A stretch of DNA of 64,000 nt. It comes from Actinospineispora spinosispora DSM 44797 (lineage in GTDB: Bacteria > Actinomycetota > Actinomycetes > Mycobacteriales > Pseudonocardiaceae). The DNA is taken from positions 1 through 64,000 of the forward strand of contig NZ_AUBB01000031.1 of NCBI RefSeq assembly GCF_000429025.1, given 5' to 3'. The first letter of the stretch is position 1, and every line of letters starts with the position of its first letter. Shown piece by piece: positions 33,220 through 41,900 of this stretch. The notes beneath the pieces were generated by a model. That model made no database searches. It was not told the DNA's origin and saw only the letters and a program-made list of their open reading frames with translations. Made by a program: the position numbers and the translations under genes.

Positions 33220-35418
33220 TCAGGAATACGTGGCGAATCCCGGCCAGCTCCTGCGCAGTTCAGGTGGCTCCGGTGCCGCGCCGCGCCACAGCTGCAAGCG
33301 GTAGGAGTCCGCGCCACCACCGCACTGTCGGACTGCCTCGTCATAACCTCGTCCGGCGATCCAGGCACGGTAGAAACCGGCCGGGACCTGGCAGGTGATC
33401 GGATCATCCCCGCCGGAGGCCTCGAACGACAGCTCGCCGTGCGGGATGTCGAGATCGACGTCCACGACATGGTCCCAGTCCTCGAGGTCCGGATGTGGCG
33501 GCGCGGACAGAATCTCGATGCGCAGGGGTGCATCGAAGTTCCACTGCACCGGCGTGAGGATGGTGATCAAGTCGTCCGCGCAGCCGACGAAAAGAGCGCT
33601 GTCGTAGGCATGGCGGAGCGAGCGCAGCACGGTGTCCTCCTCGGGCGGCGGGCCACCGTAGACATACACCTGGCTGTAGTCGATCCGGATGGTCAGATCG
33701 ATCACGGCGCGTTGTTCCGGCCACAGCTGGACCAGATGTGACTCCACCGGAGCCTCATCCGGGTCCAGGTCACCGAGATCGCGTCCGCCGCGCGCTGAGA
33801 CGCGCAGCCGGTAGCGTTGTCCCGGTGTCGTGGTCAGGCGGGGTAGTTCTACTCCGCCGTCGAACAGCGGCCACACCGCGACCTCATCACCGGTGCTGGT
33901 GATCGTGACCTCTTCGGTCAGGTCCCAGGCCTGGTCACCCGGGTGCGGTTCAAGTGGTCCGCCGATCTCGACCGTGATCTCGACCTGGCCGGAGAAGGTC
34001 CCTGTCGTAACGATGGCGCCGTGATGGCCGTCTGAGAAGAGCATGCCTCGGTCGTGAGGCCCGACCGTCGGAACACCGTCCGGTGGATACCCGATGCAGT
34101 ACATCCCGTAGCTGATATGTACGTTCTCGGTCCCGCGCAACGACGGATGCTGATGACCGTAGGGTTCGCCGCGCAGACGGCGGCCGAGTTGGTCCGTTGC
34201 CTTGTGCACGATCTCCGGCGCGGTGGGCGCCGGCCAGACGAGCAGTCGATAGCGCCCGCCGAGGGACCGATCGTCGCGGCCCACCGCGTGGACTCGGATT
34301 CGATAGTCGCCAGGCCAGGGCGGGGTCTGCAGGCCGACGGGACTCGGCCACGGGGTGATCGTCCCCAGCACTGTGCCCGCCCCCTGCACGGCGGTCCAGG
34401 AGATCTCGACGACCTCGTCCCAGCTCTGGATGTCCAGCTCAGGCATGGCGTCATGAAGTTCCATGCAGACCTCGACGAGGTGCGCGGGGGCGCCGGTGCG
34501 GATGATCGGCACCCCGTCGACCACGGCGACCAGCCCGTTGCGGGTGAAATCCTGGACGGTGTCCGGGATCAGTTCGCTGACCGGTGCGTACTCGCGGTTG
34601 CGCGTCGCCTGCACCGGATCGACGTGCTGGACCTGAGTGATCCGCATGGCGGCGGAGAAGCCTTCGACGAGGACCAACCGCTGCTGTGGCGCCCCGACCC
34701 AGGTGACGGCGGTGCGCGGCAAGGTGTATCCGCTCCGCTGCGCGGCGAGCGCGGCCGCATCGTATCCGTCGGGTGGCAGCGCCCGACTCAGCAGCACGTA
34801 CGTTTCACAGTACCCGACCCAGCCGAGCGATCTGATCAGATCGGGGTCGCTCGCGACATGCGCCATGGCTCGCTGGATCGCCAGTGCGGTGGCCAGACAC
34901 ACGGCGAGATGACCGGCACCGTGGGCGGCCGCGAGCTCCGCTTCGGTCCGCGCCGAGGAGGCCAGCAGCGGGATGATCAGTCGGTGTCGCACCAACGTCA
35001 GGACCGAAGCCCTGAGCAGCTCTCGTGCACTCGCCAGTGGATCCGGTAGCGGCTCAGGCCGGGGTCCTTCAGCCGGTCGCGAGAAGCCGACCAGGGAGAA
35101 ACTTCCGTCAGGTGACTCCCGAAGTCGCCGCTGCATGTGCAGCTGCTCGTCCAGCTGCCCCCATAGTTCATCGGTCAACGCCAGCGCGGGATGGTCGACG
35201 AGCTCGGTGGGCGGAACGAGCGCCATCCGCTCCAGCACCGGGTACAGCAGGTCGGGCAGGCCGACAGGCAACTTCCGCCCGAACGAGCTGAACGGATCGT
35301 GCAGATTGTGCCTGCCGAGATCGACAGCCGCTTCGTGGGGCGTAGCCGCGACCAGTACCGGAACCGCCTCGGCCACCACCCGCGCCAACGCGTCGATCAG
35401 GTCGCGGGACAGGATCAC
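33220..35418 (-). CDS. Large protein with three divergent C-terminal beta-domain repeats
   Basis: Protein of 732 aa, no signal or membrane helix. The N-terminal 280 residues are helical and Leu/Ala-rich. From about residue 290 to the end, three copies of a module of 110-140 aa follow. Each has the central pattern W-D-x-V-x-E/D-x (SWDEVVEISW; AWDLTEEVTI; DWDHVVDVDL), then PG-x-YR-x-x-V/I-x-x-x-GRD/GRG and a final YRLLVW, HLVQLW or YRLQLW. Start GTG 35418 is 7 nt behind GAGGAG, better than the upstream ATGs. A phased box (35494-35530) lies 76 bp upstream but in reverse orientation. No function can be assigned; the repeats could be ligand- or carbohydrate-binding beta-sandwiches. Confidence 0.75.
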   Translation of the reverse strand: MILSRDLIDALARVVAEAVPVLVAATPHEAAVDLGRHNLHDPFSSFGRKLPVGLPDLLYPVLERMALVPPTELVDHPALALTDELWGQLDEQLHMQRRLRESPDGSFSLVGFSRPAEGPRPEPLPDPLASARELLRASVLTLVRHRLIIPLLASSARTEAELAAAHGAGHLAVCLATALAIQRAMAHVASDPDLIRSLGWVGYCETYVLLSRALPPDGYDAAALAAQRSGYTLPRTAVTWVGAPQQRLVLVEGFSAAMRITQVQHVDPVQATRNREYAPVSELIPDTVQDFTRNGLVAVVDGVPIIRTGAPAHLVEVCMELHDAMPELDIQSWDEVVEISWTAVQGAGTVLGTITPWPSPVGLQTPPWPGDYRIRVHAVGRDDRSLGGRYRLLVWPAPTAPEIVHKATDQLGRRLRGEPYGHQHPSLRGTENVHISYGMYCIGYPPDGVPTVGPHDRGMLFSDGHHGAIVTTGTFSGQVEITVEIGGPLEPHPGDQAWDLTEEVTITSTGDEVAVWPLFDGGVELPRLTTTPGQRYRLRVSARGGRDLGDLDPDEAPVESHLVQLWPEQRAVIDLTIRIDYSQVYVYGGPPPEEDTVLRSLRHAYDSALFVGCADDLITILTPVQWNFDAPLRIEILSAPPHPDLEDWDHVVDVDLDIPHGELSFEASGGDDPITCQVPAGFYRAWIAGRGYDEAVRQCGGGADSYRLQLWRGAAPEPPELRRSWPGFATYS

Positions 35419-35493
35419 GAGGTTTCTCCTCAGCGAAGTCATAATTCGTGGACTATGAATCATCGGCGACGTCGCATCCCGATCACTACCGTC

Positions 35494-35530
35494 TTGAGAT
35501 TGAATTAGAATGGTTTTAGCTCAGATTTAT
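35494..35530 (+). promoter_or_regulatory. Four-unit 11-bp-phased box
   Basis: TTGA, TTAG, TTAG, TTAT begin at 35494, 35505, 35516 and 35527, each exactly 11 bp apart. It lies upstream of the 732-aa repeat-protein gene, read from the opposite strand. No plus-strand gene is found downstream. Confidence 0.5.
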
Positions 35531-35644
35531 TCTCCCTCATCGGTCCACATTTTCGCGCACCAAAATCATTTCAAGTCCGGACCGGATTGTCTCGCCGCTG
35601 CCTCGGACCGCGTTCTTGCGTAGCCGCGTCGCACGGCCATCGCC

Positions 35645-36946
35645 TCACAGCACCTTGGCCCTGCTTCCGGTCAGGTAGTCGTCGAGCAGCTCCCGGAGTC
35701 CCGACTCGATCACTCCGATGGCTCCGCGCACGGTGCGTTCGCCGCGCATCAGGCGCAGACCTTCGAGGGAGATCAGCTCGGAAACCCTCGGATACTCCGC
35801 GAACCGGGGCCGATACGCCGGATCGACGTAGCTGCTCCAGGTCCGCAGCAACGGGTCCAGCCTCGGGTGACGTGGTTTGGACGGCGGCGTGGCGTATGCG
35901 CCACGGCGTGCCGGGCTGCCGCCAGCGTCGATGTGTCGGGCCGCCACCGGCGCGGAGGTCAGCCACTGGGCGAGCAGCCAGGCCGCGCGCTGCCGCTCGG
36001 GCGCCACCTGAGAGCTGACACCGAGGGCGTAGCCACCCAACGGCGCATGCCGCTCACCATCGAGCCCGATCGGTTCCACCGCGACCCCGATGTGCGGGGG
36101 CAGCACCTCGAATCCGGGATTCCAGGTGGTGATCATCGCCACCCGGTCTTCGGCCAGCGCGCGCAGCGCGTCCGGGTCGCCCCACTCGGTCACATCCGGT
36201 GGCATGTACTCGCGCAGCCGCCGCCGGAACTCCAACCCGTCACGGGCCGCGGGGCTGTGCAGTCGCGGCTCGAACGTCGCCGGGTCGAGCAGCTCGCCGC
36301 CCGCCTGGCGCAGCATCCGCAGGAACGAGCCCGCGGTCTGTGTCTCACCGCGCAGCGAGGGCAGCGCGAACGCGTGACGCCCGCCGCTGGTCAGCCGGGG
36401 AGCCAACGCCAACAGCTCCGACCAGTGCACCGGCGGACCGGACAGCCCGGCTTCTCTCAGCAGGGTCTTGTTGTAGTAGAGCAATCCGGCCGAGCTTTCG
36501 AACGGCATCCCGTAGACAGCACGCCGCCAGGTGCCCACCACACTGAGCAGTACCTGGAAGAACCCGTGCAGCTCCAGCCCGGGATCAGCCAGTTCCGGAT
36601 CGGTGTAGAACTCACCGAGCGGAACCAGCCAACCTTCGGAAACGTACTGGCCGATCCAGATGCAGTCGACCAGCAGCAGGTCGAACGCACCGGCTCCGTC
36701 GCGGAGATTCTCGGCCTGGTCGTGTCGCAGCCGGAGGTAATCGAACTCGCGGGACCGCACCCGGATACCGGTGAGCGCCGCGAACTCGGCGGCCAGCTCG
36801 ACCGCCGCCGGGTATCCCGGCCGGTCCAGCACCGGCAGAGTGATCTCGACGCCCGCCAATGGGCGGGCCGCTGCCGCAAGGCTCCAGCGAGGGGACCGAG
36901 CTGGTGGTCCGTAGCCGGTAGGGGTGTCGAGTAAACCGGTGATCAT
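35645..36946 (-). CDS. Extracellular-solute-binding-like protein without signal peptide
   Basis: Protein of 433 aa with the fold pattern of sugar ABC binding proteins: ELAAEFAALTGIRVRSREFDY, GAFDLLLVDCIWIGQYVSEGWLVPL, GMPFESSAGLLYYNKTLLREAGL, ALAEDRVAMITTWNPG, GGYALGVSSQVAPERQRAAWLLAQWLTS. Family members carry a lipoprotein signal; this one begins MITGLLDTPTGYGPPARSPRW and has neither a hydrophobic stretch nor a lipobox. Its ATG overlaps the ROK regulator's stop (ATGA), so it is made together with a cytoplasmic repressor. No ABC permease or ATPase follows. It may be a cytoplasmic ligand sensor, or a gene that lost its signal region. Confidence 0.82.
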   Translation of the reverse strand: MITGLLDTPTGYGPPARSPRWSLAAAARPLAGVEITLPVLDRPGYPAAVELAAEFAALTGIRVRSREFDYLRLRHDQAENLRDGAGAFDLLLVDCIWIGQYVSEGWLVPLGEFYTDPELADPGLELHGFFQVLLSVVGTWRRAVYGMPFESSAGLLYYNKTLLREAGLSGPPVHWSELLALAPRLTSGGRHAFALPSLRGETQTAGSFLRMLRQAGGELLDPATFEPRLHSPAARDGLEFRRRLREYMPPDVTEWGDPDALRALAEDRVAMITTWNPGFEVLPPHIGVAVEPIGLDGERHAPLGGYALGVSSQVAPERQRAAWLLAQWLTSAPVAARHIDAGGSPARRGAYATPPSKPRHPRLDPLLRTWSSYVDPAYRPRFAEYPRVSELISLEGLRLMRGERTVRGAIGVIESGLRELLDDYLTGSRAKVL

Positions 36947-38235
36947 CCGGCTTTCCGTCCGGTCAGCGACAGCGGGTCGGAGAACACCCCGGCCAGAATC
37001 GTCGCGGCGCCGCCCACCAGGCACGCGTCGCGCCCGTGCGACGCGGGCAGCACCTCACCCGGCCCAGCGGCCCAGACCAGGCTGGTGTCCCGCAGCATGG
37101 TGTCGATGGTCGGAATGAGCAGATCGGCTGCCGGGCTGAGAGTGCCACCGAGCACGATCCTCGCCGGGTTGAGCGCGGTCACCAGATTCGCGATGCCCAG
37201 GCCCAGCCACTGCCCGACGTCGGCGAGCGCGGCCACCGCAACCGGGTCGCCTGACCTGGCGGCAGCCACCACCCGGTCCACGGTGAGCTGGTAGGAGGTC
37301 AGCCGCAGCAACGGCGAGTGCATCCCGCGCCGTGCCTGCGCATGCACCTGGTCGAACAGGGCGCGCTGGCTCGCGCGAGTATCCCAGCAGCCGCGCCCAC
37401 CGCACCGGCACACCGCCCCGCCCGGGTCTACGACCATGTGCCCGACACCGCCGGCAAAACCTCGGTGCCCGGACATCAGCTGCCCGTTGACGACGAACCC
37501 GCCGTGAATACCGGACCCCACACTCAGGTAGAGGACGTCCGCGCACCGGGCACGCCCGAGACCGGCCATGCTGTCCAGCACCGCGTCGATGCTCCCCGCG
37601 GCACCGCTGTCCCCGGAGAACACTTCCCCGAGAGCCGAGAGGTTCGCCTCTTCGACCAAGTGGATCGGTGCATCCAGTCGGGCGCTCAACCAAGAGCGGA
37701 TCGGCGCCTGGGTGCAGTCCAGTTCGCTGGAGTGCACCAGGACACCGCGTTCGACGTCGACCAGACCGGGGACACCGACACAGACCCCGATCACCTCGGC
37801 GGGAGCCTGTTCCATGGCCAGCGTCGCCAGCTCGGTGGCCACCTCGAGCACGACGGAGAGTGCACTGTCTTCGGCAAGGCCGATGCGGCGCTGCCAGATC
37901 GGGGTGGCGACGAAGTCGGACAGCCGCGTCGCGACGAAGTCCCCGCCGATCTCCACACTGATCACCGAGCCACCGAGCGGGTTCAGCTCCAACAGCGTGC
38001 CCGGCCTGCCGACCGACCCGGTCCGGATACCGACCTCCCGAACCAACCCTGCTTCGAGCAACTGGCTGACCAGGCTGGACACCGTGGCCCTGCTCAAACC
38101 GGTGATCTTGGCCGCGTCAGCCCTTGACAATGTGCGCTCTGCTTTCAGCGCACGCAGCACCGCGCCCAGGTTGCCCCCGCGAACCATCGCCTGGGCGGTG
38201 AAGGCCGAGGACTGATTAGTTTGGTGGGTCAACAT
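36943..38235 (-). CDS. ROK-family transcriptional regulator
   Basis: Protein of 430 aa. N-terminal winged helix (ADAAKITGLSRATVSSLVSQLLEAGLVREVG). ROK domain: ISVEIGGDFVATRL, GVCVGVPGLVDVERG, LSVGSGIHGGFVVNGQLMSGHRGFAGGVGHMVVDPGG and the zinc motif CRCGGRGCWDT. In sugar-responsive repressors this domain binds a sugar or sugar phosphate. The ExGH pattern is replaced by GGVGHM, so kinase activity is unlikely. The next gene, a solute-binding-like protein, starts within its stop codon. Confidence 0.88.
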   Translation of the reverse strand: MLTHQTNQSSAFTAQAMVRGGNLGAVLRALKAERTLSRADAAKITGLSRATVSSLVSQLLEAGLVREVGIRTGSVGRPGTLLELNPLGGSVISVEIGGDFVATRLSDFVATPIWQRRIGLAEDSALSVVLEVATELATLAMEQAPAEVIGVCVGVPGLVDVERGVLVHSSELDCTQAPIRSWLSARLDAPIHLVEEANLSALGEVFSGDSGAAGSIDAVLDSMAGLGRARCADVLYLSVGSGIHGGFVVNGQLMSGHRGFAGGVGHMVVDPGGAVCRCGGRGCWDTRASQRALFDQVHAQARRGMHSPLLRLTSYQLTVDRVVAAARSGDPVAVAALADVGQWLGLGIANLVTALNPARIVLGGTLSPAADLLIPTIDTMLRDTSLVWAAGPGEVLPASHGRDACLVGGAATILAGVFSDPLSLTGRKAG

Positions 38236-38467
38236 ATGACGGAGTGTTCACCCCTCGCTGTCAGTGTCAACCCTTTAAAGAGTACTGATTTCAGCATTCG
38301 GCCTGGCACACACGAGAACTCCCCGACGAGAATCGCCGATCTGACCATCAGGCATCTCCTCCGAATCGGGTCGCACCCGTGGTGCCCATCACCCGCTCGA
38401 TGATCGTTACTTCACGGCGTGTTCGGCTCGTCGATGGAGTAGAGGCGAGAGCATCGATCCGCCCGGA
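38236..38467. other. ROK-gene promoter region
   Basis: About 230 bp between the divergent-facing ROK start and the end of the WH2-type gene. A TTGACA hexamer on the minus strand (38270-38265) may be the -35 of the ROK gene. No other gene or strong repeat is seen. Confidence 0.35.
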
Positions 38468-39199
38468 TCACATGTGCGCGATGGTGCGCACGATGTCGAC
38501 GTAGAAGTTTCCGCCGATGGGCCGGAAGATTTGGAATGGTTCGCCGGGGCTTCCGACGAAAGGACGCAACGTCCACCCAAGCTGAGTCCCGACGAACCCG
38601 AACAGCAGCACCCACACATACAGCAACGTGGGGGCCGCGGTGTTTCCCTCGGATTGTGCGGACTGCGCCGGATCCCTCTCTTCGCTCGGCTGCGCCCCGA
38701 GGCGGGCGAGCCGGTTGAGCCCATTCATCCCGGATATGAGAAACCGCAGGCCCACGAGTGCGGTCAGCAGCAGGATGGCCACGTTGAGTAGCTTGTAGAA
38801 CTCATACTGTGGTGCGGTGACCAGGAAGAACAGGCTGATCGGCGCGAAGGTCAGCGACAGTACCGACGTCACGGTCACGGCCAGCAGAACAAGCGCCAGC
38901 GCCTGTGACACCGACAGCCTGGCGCCGAAGACCAGGTTGAACAGGTAGAGCGTCGGCAGACAGATCGCTATGGTCACCACAAACAGGATGGGCAGTTTCA
39001 CCGCGGACGACAGTGCTTGCACCGCGCTGTGCGAGGCGCCGAGTACCGCGCCGTAACACGCCAGCGAGATGATCGAGCTTGTCGCCATCCGCACGATCAG
39101 CGCCTTCAGGTCCCGCTTGTCGTGAACCTGACACCAGATTCCGCCCCGGTCCCGCAGAATCCGCTCGATGACGAGCAGATCGTGAACACTTCCCGGCAC
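38468..39199 (-). CDS. Actin-binding-WH2-type (YIP1-like) membrane protein
   Basis: Protein of 243 aa. N-terminal cytoplasmic segment VHDLLVIERILRDRGGIWCQVHDKRDLKALIVRM, then five membrane helices (SIISLACYGAVLGA; LPILFVVTIAICLPTLYLFNLVFG; ALALVLLAVTVTSVLSLTFAPISLFFLV; LLNVAILLLTALVGLRFLISGM; LLYVWVLLFGFVGTQLGW). The pattern fits actinobacterial proteins annotated as actin-binding WH2-domain proteins; I cannot confirm a true WH2 motif. GTG 39199 with AAGGGAG 6 nt before is chosen over upstream starts, which read through a TetR-type gene. It lies 33 bp after the tetR stop on the same strand and is probably its target. Confidence 0.75.
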   Translation of the reverse strand: MPGSVHDLLVIERILRDRGGIWCQVHDKRDLKALIVRMATSSIISLACYGAVLGASHSAVQALSSAVKLPILFVVTIAICLPTLYLFNLVFGARLSVSQALALVLLAVTVTSVLSLTFAPISLFFLVTAPQYEFYKLLNVAILLLTALVGLRFLISGMNGLNRLARLGAQPSEERDPAQSAQSEGNTAAPTLLYVWVLLFGFVGTQLGWTLRPFVGSPGEPFQIFRPIGGNFYVDIVRTIAHM

Positions 39200-39231
39200 G
39201 ATGTCTCCCTTGGTGTTTCGGACCGGGATAC

Positions 39232-39813
39232 TCAACGGAAGACCGCGAGGTGGTGGTGGACGGCCGACGTAGTCCGGTCGAGATCGTCGGTGGCGAGCAG
39301 ATCCAGCAGCGCCCCGCGCAATACGGCCAAGATCAGGGTGCGTTGCGTCGCGCCCGCCACGCTTGCCCGCACGTCGGCCGGTTGCGCGGCGGCCAGTGCC
39401 GCCAGCCACTCCTCGACCGCGTCCTTGGCGAAACCCTCAGTTGGTCCCGGCGACGCGGTGACCGAGCGCGCGTACGCCTCCGCCCACAGCGCGAGCAGCG
39501 GCCGACGCACCGGCTCGCTCAGCCACGTCCAGAGCTCCATCGCGGCCCGCTCGATGCCGGCCGGCTCAGGTCGGTCGTGTCTCCGCAGCTGATTCAGAAT
39601 TCGCCGCTCGTCCGTGCGGGCCCGAGCGAGCACTTCCCGGATCAGGTCGTGCTTGCTGCCGAACAAGAACAACAGCACCCGGGGACTCGACCCTACTTCG
39701 GTGGCAAGAGGGCGCAGGGACAGATCCGACAACCCTCGCCGCTGAATGTATTCATAGGCCGACTCGAGCAGCGTCAGCTTGCGCACCGAAGGCCCGGTCG
39801 CACTGGTTCTCAT
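39232..39813 (-). CDS. TetR-family transcriptional regulator
   Basis: Protein of 193 aa. HTH at residues 13-58: LLESAYEYIQRRGLSDLSLRPLATEVGSSPRVLLFLFGSKHDLIREVL. The C-terminal ligand domain is helical and Ala/Leu-rich (ELWTWLSEPVRRPLLALWAEAYARS). It is transcribed with the WH2-type membrane-protein gene. An 11-bp-phased TTAG pair (39885-39899) lies 72 bp before the ATG. Confidence 0.85.
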   Translation of the reverse strand: MRTSATGPSVRKLTLLESAYEYIQRRGLSDLSLRPLATEVGSSPRVLLFLFGSKHDLIREVLARARTDERRILNQLRRHDRPEPAGIERAAMELWTWLSEPVRRPLLALWAEAYARSVTASPGPTEGFAKDAVEEWLAALAAAQPADVRASVAGATQRTLILAVLRGALLDLLATDDLDRTTSAVHHHLAVFR

Positions 39814-39884
39814 AATCCTACCCTGTTCGCCGGCCCGCCGAATCGATGATCTCCGGTTCGGCAGTCAGGGTCATCGAAGAATTG

Positions 39885-39899
39885 CTAACCGGGGGCTAA
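39885..39899 (-). promoter_or_regulatory. 11-bp-phased TTAG box upstream of tetR
   Basis: TTAG twice on the minus strand with 11-bp phase, 72 bp upstream of the TetR start at 39813. A further CTAA at 39917-39920 lies near, but not exactly at, a second helical turn. Confidence 0.45.
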
Positions 39900-39916
39900 C
39901 GCAATGACATGCCGGG

Positions 39917-40831
39917 CTAAATCGAGATGTCCGCCAATGCGTGAACTGCGCGGAGCAGCGAGTCACGACACGCGGCGACGGCCGGATGCTCGCCATTGCC
40001 TCGCTGGGTCGCGGTGAACAGCTTGCGCGTGTCCGGGCGCCGCACCAGCGGCCGCAACGGCACGGTCGGCGGCTGTTCGAACCACAGTAGGTCCGGCAAC
40101 AACGCCACCGCGTGCCCCTGCTCGACCAGCCGAAGATGCATCATGATGTCGCTGGTCTCGTACCGGACGTCAGGCTCGAAACCCGCATCGCGGCACAACT
40201 CGACCGCCCACTGCCGAGAGGCACAGCCGGACGGTTCCATCACCCACGCCCGACCCGCCAGATCGGCCATCCCCCGGGTATCGGGCGAAAGGCGGTGACC
40301 GGCCGGGTGGGCCAGCCGCACCCGGTCCACCGACAGCTCCACCCGTTCCAGCTCTGCGGATCTGCTGATCGGATGCCCTGGGTACTCCTCGCCGACAACC
40401 AGGTCCAGATCACCGGCGAGCATCGTGCGCAGCGCGGTCTCCGAGTCGATCTGGGCCACCTCGACCCGCAGACCGGGGTGCAATTCCTTCAGCTCGGTCA
40501 GCATGATCGGGATCAGTGACAGGTTCACCGTCTGAAATGCGCTGATACACACCGTGCCGATCAGCTCCTCCATCGACCGGGCGATGTCGGACTCGGCGGC
40601 GGTCACCTGTCGCAGTATCACCTCGGCGTGCCCGACCAGGATCTCCGCCTGAGGGGTCAGCCGAAGCCTGCGGCCGTCCGGCACCAGCAGCCGCACCCCC
40701 ACCTCACGCTCGAGCTGGGACAGCTGCTGCGAAATGGTCGAGGGGCTGTAGGAGAGCGCAACGGCGACGGCGCTGAGTGTGCCGCGATGTTTGAATTCGC
40801 GGAGCAGCTTGAGCCGATGCAGGTCGAACAT
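39917..40831 (-). CDS. LysR-family transcriptional regulator
   Basis: Protein of 304 aa. HTH: LHRLKLLREFKHRGTLSAVAVALSYSPSTISQQLSQLEREVGVRLL. The effector domain has two periplasmic-binding-like lobes, starting IGTVCISAFQTVNLSLIP and returning at ADLAGRAWVMEPSG. ATG 40831 is the better start because it opens the HTH. A palindrome TTCCGC-TT-GCGGAA (40873-40886) lies 42 bp upstream and could be its own operator. No adjacent divergent metabolic gene identifies a target. Confidence 0.87.
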   Translation of the reverse strand: MFDLHRLKLLREFKHRGTLSAVAVALSYSPSTISQQLSQLEREVGVRLLVPDGRRLRLTPQAEILVGHAEVILRQVTAAESDIARSMEELIGTVCISAFQTVNLSLIPIMLTELKELHPGLRVEVAQIDSETALRTMLAGDLDLVVGEEYPGHPISRSAELERVELSVDRVRLAHPAGHRLSPDTRGMADLAGRAWVMEPSGCASRQWAVELCRDAGFEPDVRYETSDIMMHLRLVEQGHAVALLPDLLWFEQPPTVPLRPLVRRPDTRKLFTATQRGNGEHPAVAACRDSLLRAVHALADISI

Positions 40832-40872
40832 CACCAATCTTCCAGTAGGATCGAATGTAAAGCGTCGAGATG

Positions 40873-40886
40873 TTCCGCTTGCGGAA
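40873..40886. promoter_or_regulatory. Palindrome upstream of the LysR gene
   Basis: TTCCGC and GCGGAA are perfect inverted arms separated by TT. The position 42 bp before the LysR start suits an autoregulatory site, but LysR boxes usually read T-N11-A, so the assignment is weak. Confidence 0.35.
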
Positions 40887-41004
40887 ATGATCGTAGCGCG
40901 GGCCTTAGCGTCACAGGCCCGCTCCTGGCGAAATCCGCCACTTCGGCGAGAGCCGTCTGCTCAGCTAACCGTCATGGCGCCATTACGGATTCGAGATGTC
41001 GCTC

Positions 41005-41041
41005 TTATTGCCGACTTGCGGACCATTTATCGCACTCTTAA
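41005..41041 (+). promoter_or_regulatory. Four-unit 11-bp-phased box upstream of a Pro-rich membrane protein
   Basis: TTAT, TTGC, TTAT, TTAA start at 41005, 41016, 41027 and 41038, all 11 bp apart. The last part, TTATCGCACTCTTAAGG, is nearly the same as the box at 61776-61792. The gene start at 41176 is 135 bp downstream. Confidence 0.55.
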
Positions 41042-41175
41042 GGACTTTGGTGCTTCAGTGCCTTGCCGACGACGCCCGGGCTGCCTCGTCGCCTGCCCGG
41101 GCGCCCTCGCTCACCACTCGGGGAAATGACGACGTCAGCGCCGGGGACGGTGCGCAGAGCCCCACGGAGGCTCCA

Positions 41176-41844
41176 GTGGCTGGAATCCACAGCAAGCTCG
41201 ACGCGCGGAAGTCCCGACAGTGCGACGAGCCGCTCGCACCAGGGCCTGGCGCCGGACGTCACGCACTGAGAGAGACGGCGAGATCCAAGACACCCCCGGT
41301 CGTGACGCGCTCCAGCTGGACCGGGCGACGGTGGGTGACCGCAGCCGCGTTCTCCGTGCTGGCCTTCGCCCTCGTCGGCGGTGTGGCGGCCACTATCGCG
41401 CCGGACGGTCCGCTGCATTCGGTCGACATCCGCTCCTGGATCGGCTCGGCAGGCACCGAAGGGGTCTCGCTGAAGAGCGACACTCACCCGAGGAAGACAC
41501 CGCAACCGGAACGGCTGCCCACCGACCCGGCGTTCTCCGCACCGGCCTCACCCATCTCGCTGCCCCCGCCACTACCCCCACAGCCACCGGCCCCGGTTCG
41601 CATACAGCCACCGATTCCGACGCCGGGAATCGTCGCCTCGAAGCTCACGCAGCCGAAACGACAGCTGGTCGACGGACGGAACACCCAACATGCCGGCGCC
41701 CAGAAGCCGGATTCGAAGAAACAGCCGGACCGGCACGGCGAGGGCGGTGATCACAAGCCCACGCACCGGTCGAGGAGCTCCGACGACGACGACGATTCCG
41801 GCCTCAACGACCTGACCTCGTCGAACACGCTGCTCAGCAACTGA
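41176..41844 (+). CDS. Membrane-anchored Pro-rich exported protein
   Basis: Protein of 222 aa. About 65 cytoplasmic residues, one membrane helix (WVTAAAFSVLAFALVGGVAAT), then an extracellular tail of about 130 residues rich in Pro (SLPPPLPPQPPAPVRIQPPI), ending in acidic and polar stretches (SSDDDDDSGLNDL). GTG 41176 is 5 nt behind GGAGG, which decides the start; the long upstream extension to 40996 has no such signal. The topology is like 44339-45106 and may belong to the same set of phased-box genes. Confidence 0.65.
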   Translation: MAGIHSKLDARKSRQCDEPLAPGPGAGRHALRETARSKTPPVVTRSSWTGRRWVTAAAFSVLAFALVGGVAATIAPDGPLHSVDIRSWIGSAGTEGVSLKSDTHPRKTPQPERLPTDPAFSAPASPISLPPPLPPQPPAPVRIQPPIPTPGIVASKLTQPKRQLVDGRNTQHAGAQKPDSKKQPDRHGEGGDHKPTHRSRSSDDDDDSGLNDLTSSNTLLSN

Positions 41845-41900
41845 GGACGAGCACGAACCGGATGGCGGCGACCGCCACGAGTTCGGAGGCCGGCCCGCGG

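Noticed and set aside
34054..35049. 331-codon plus-strand frame over the repeat protein
   Set aside because: Antisense to the 732-aa gene, with composition typical of GC-rich shadows (Arg, Gly, Asp).
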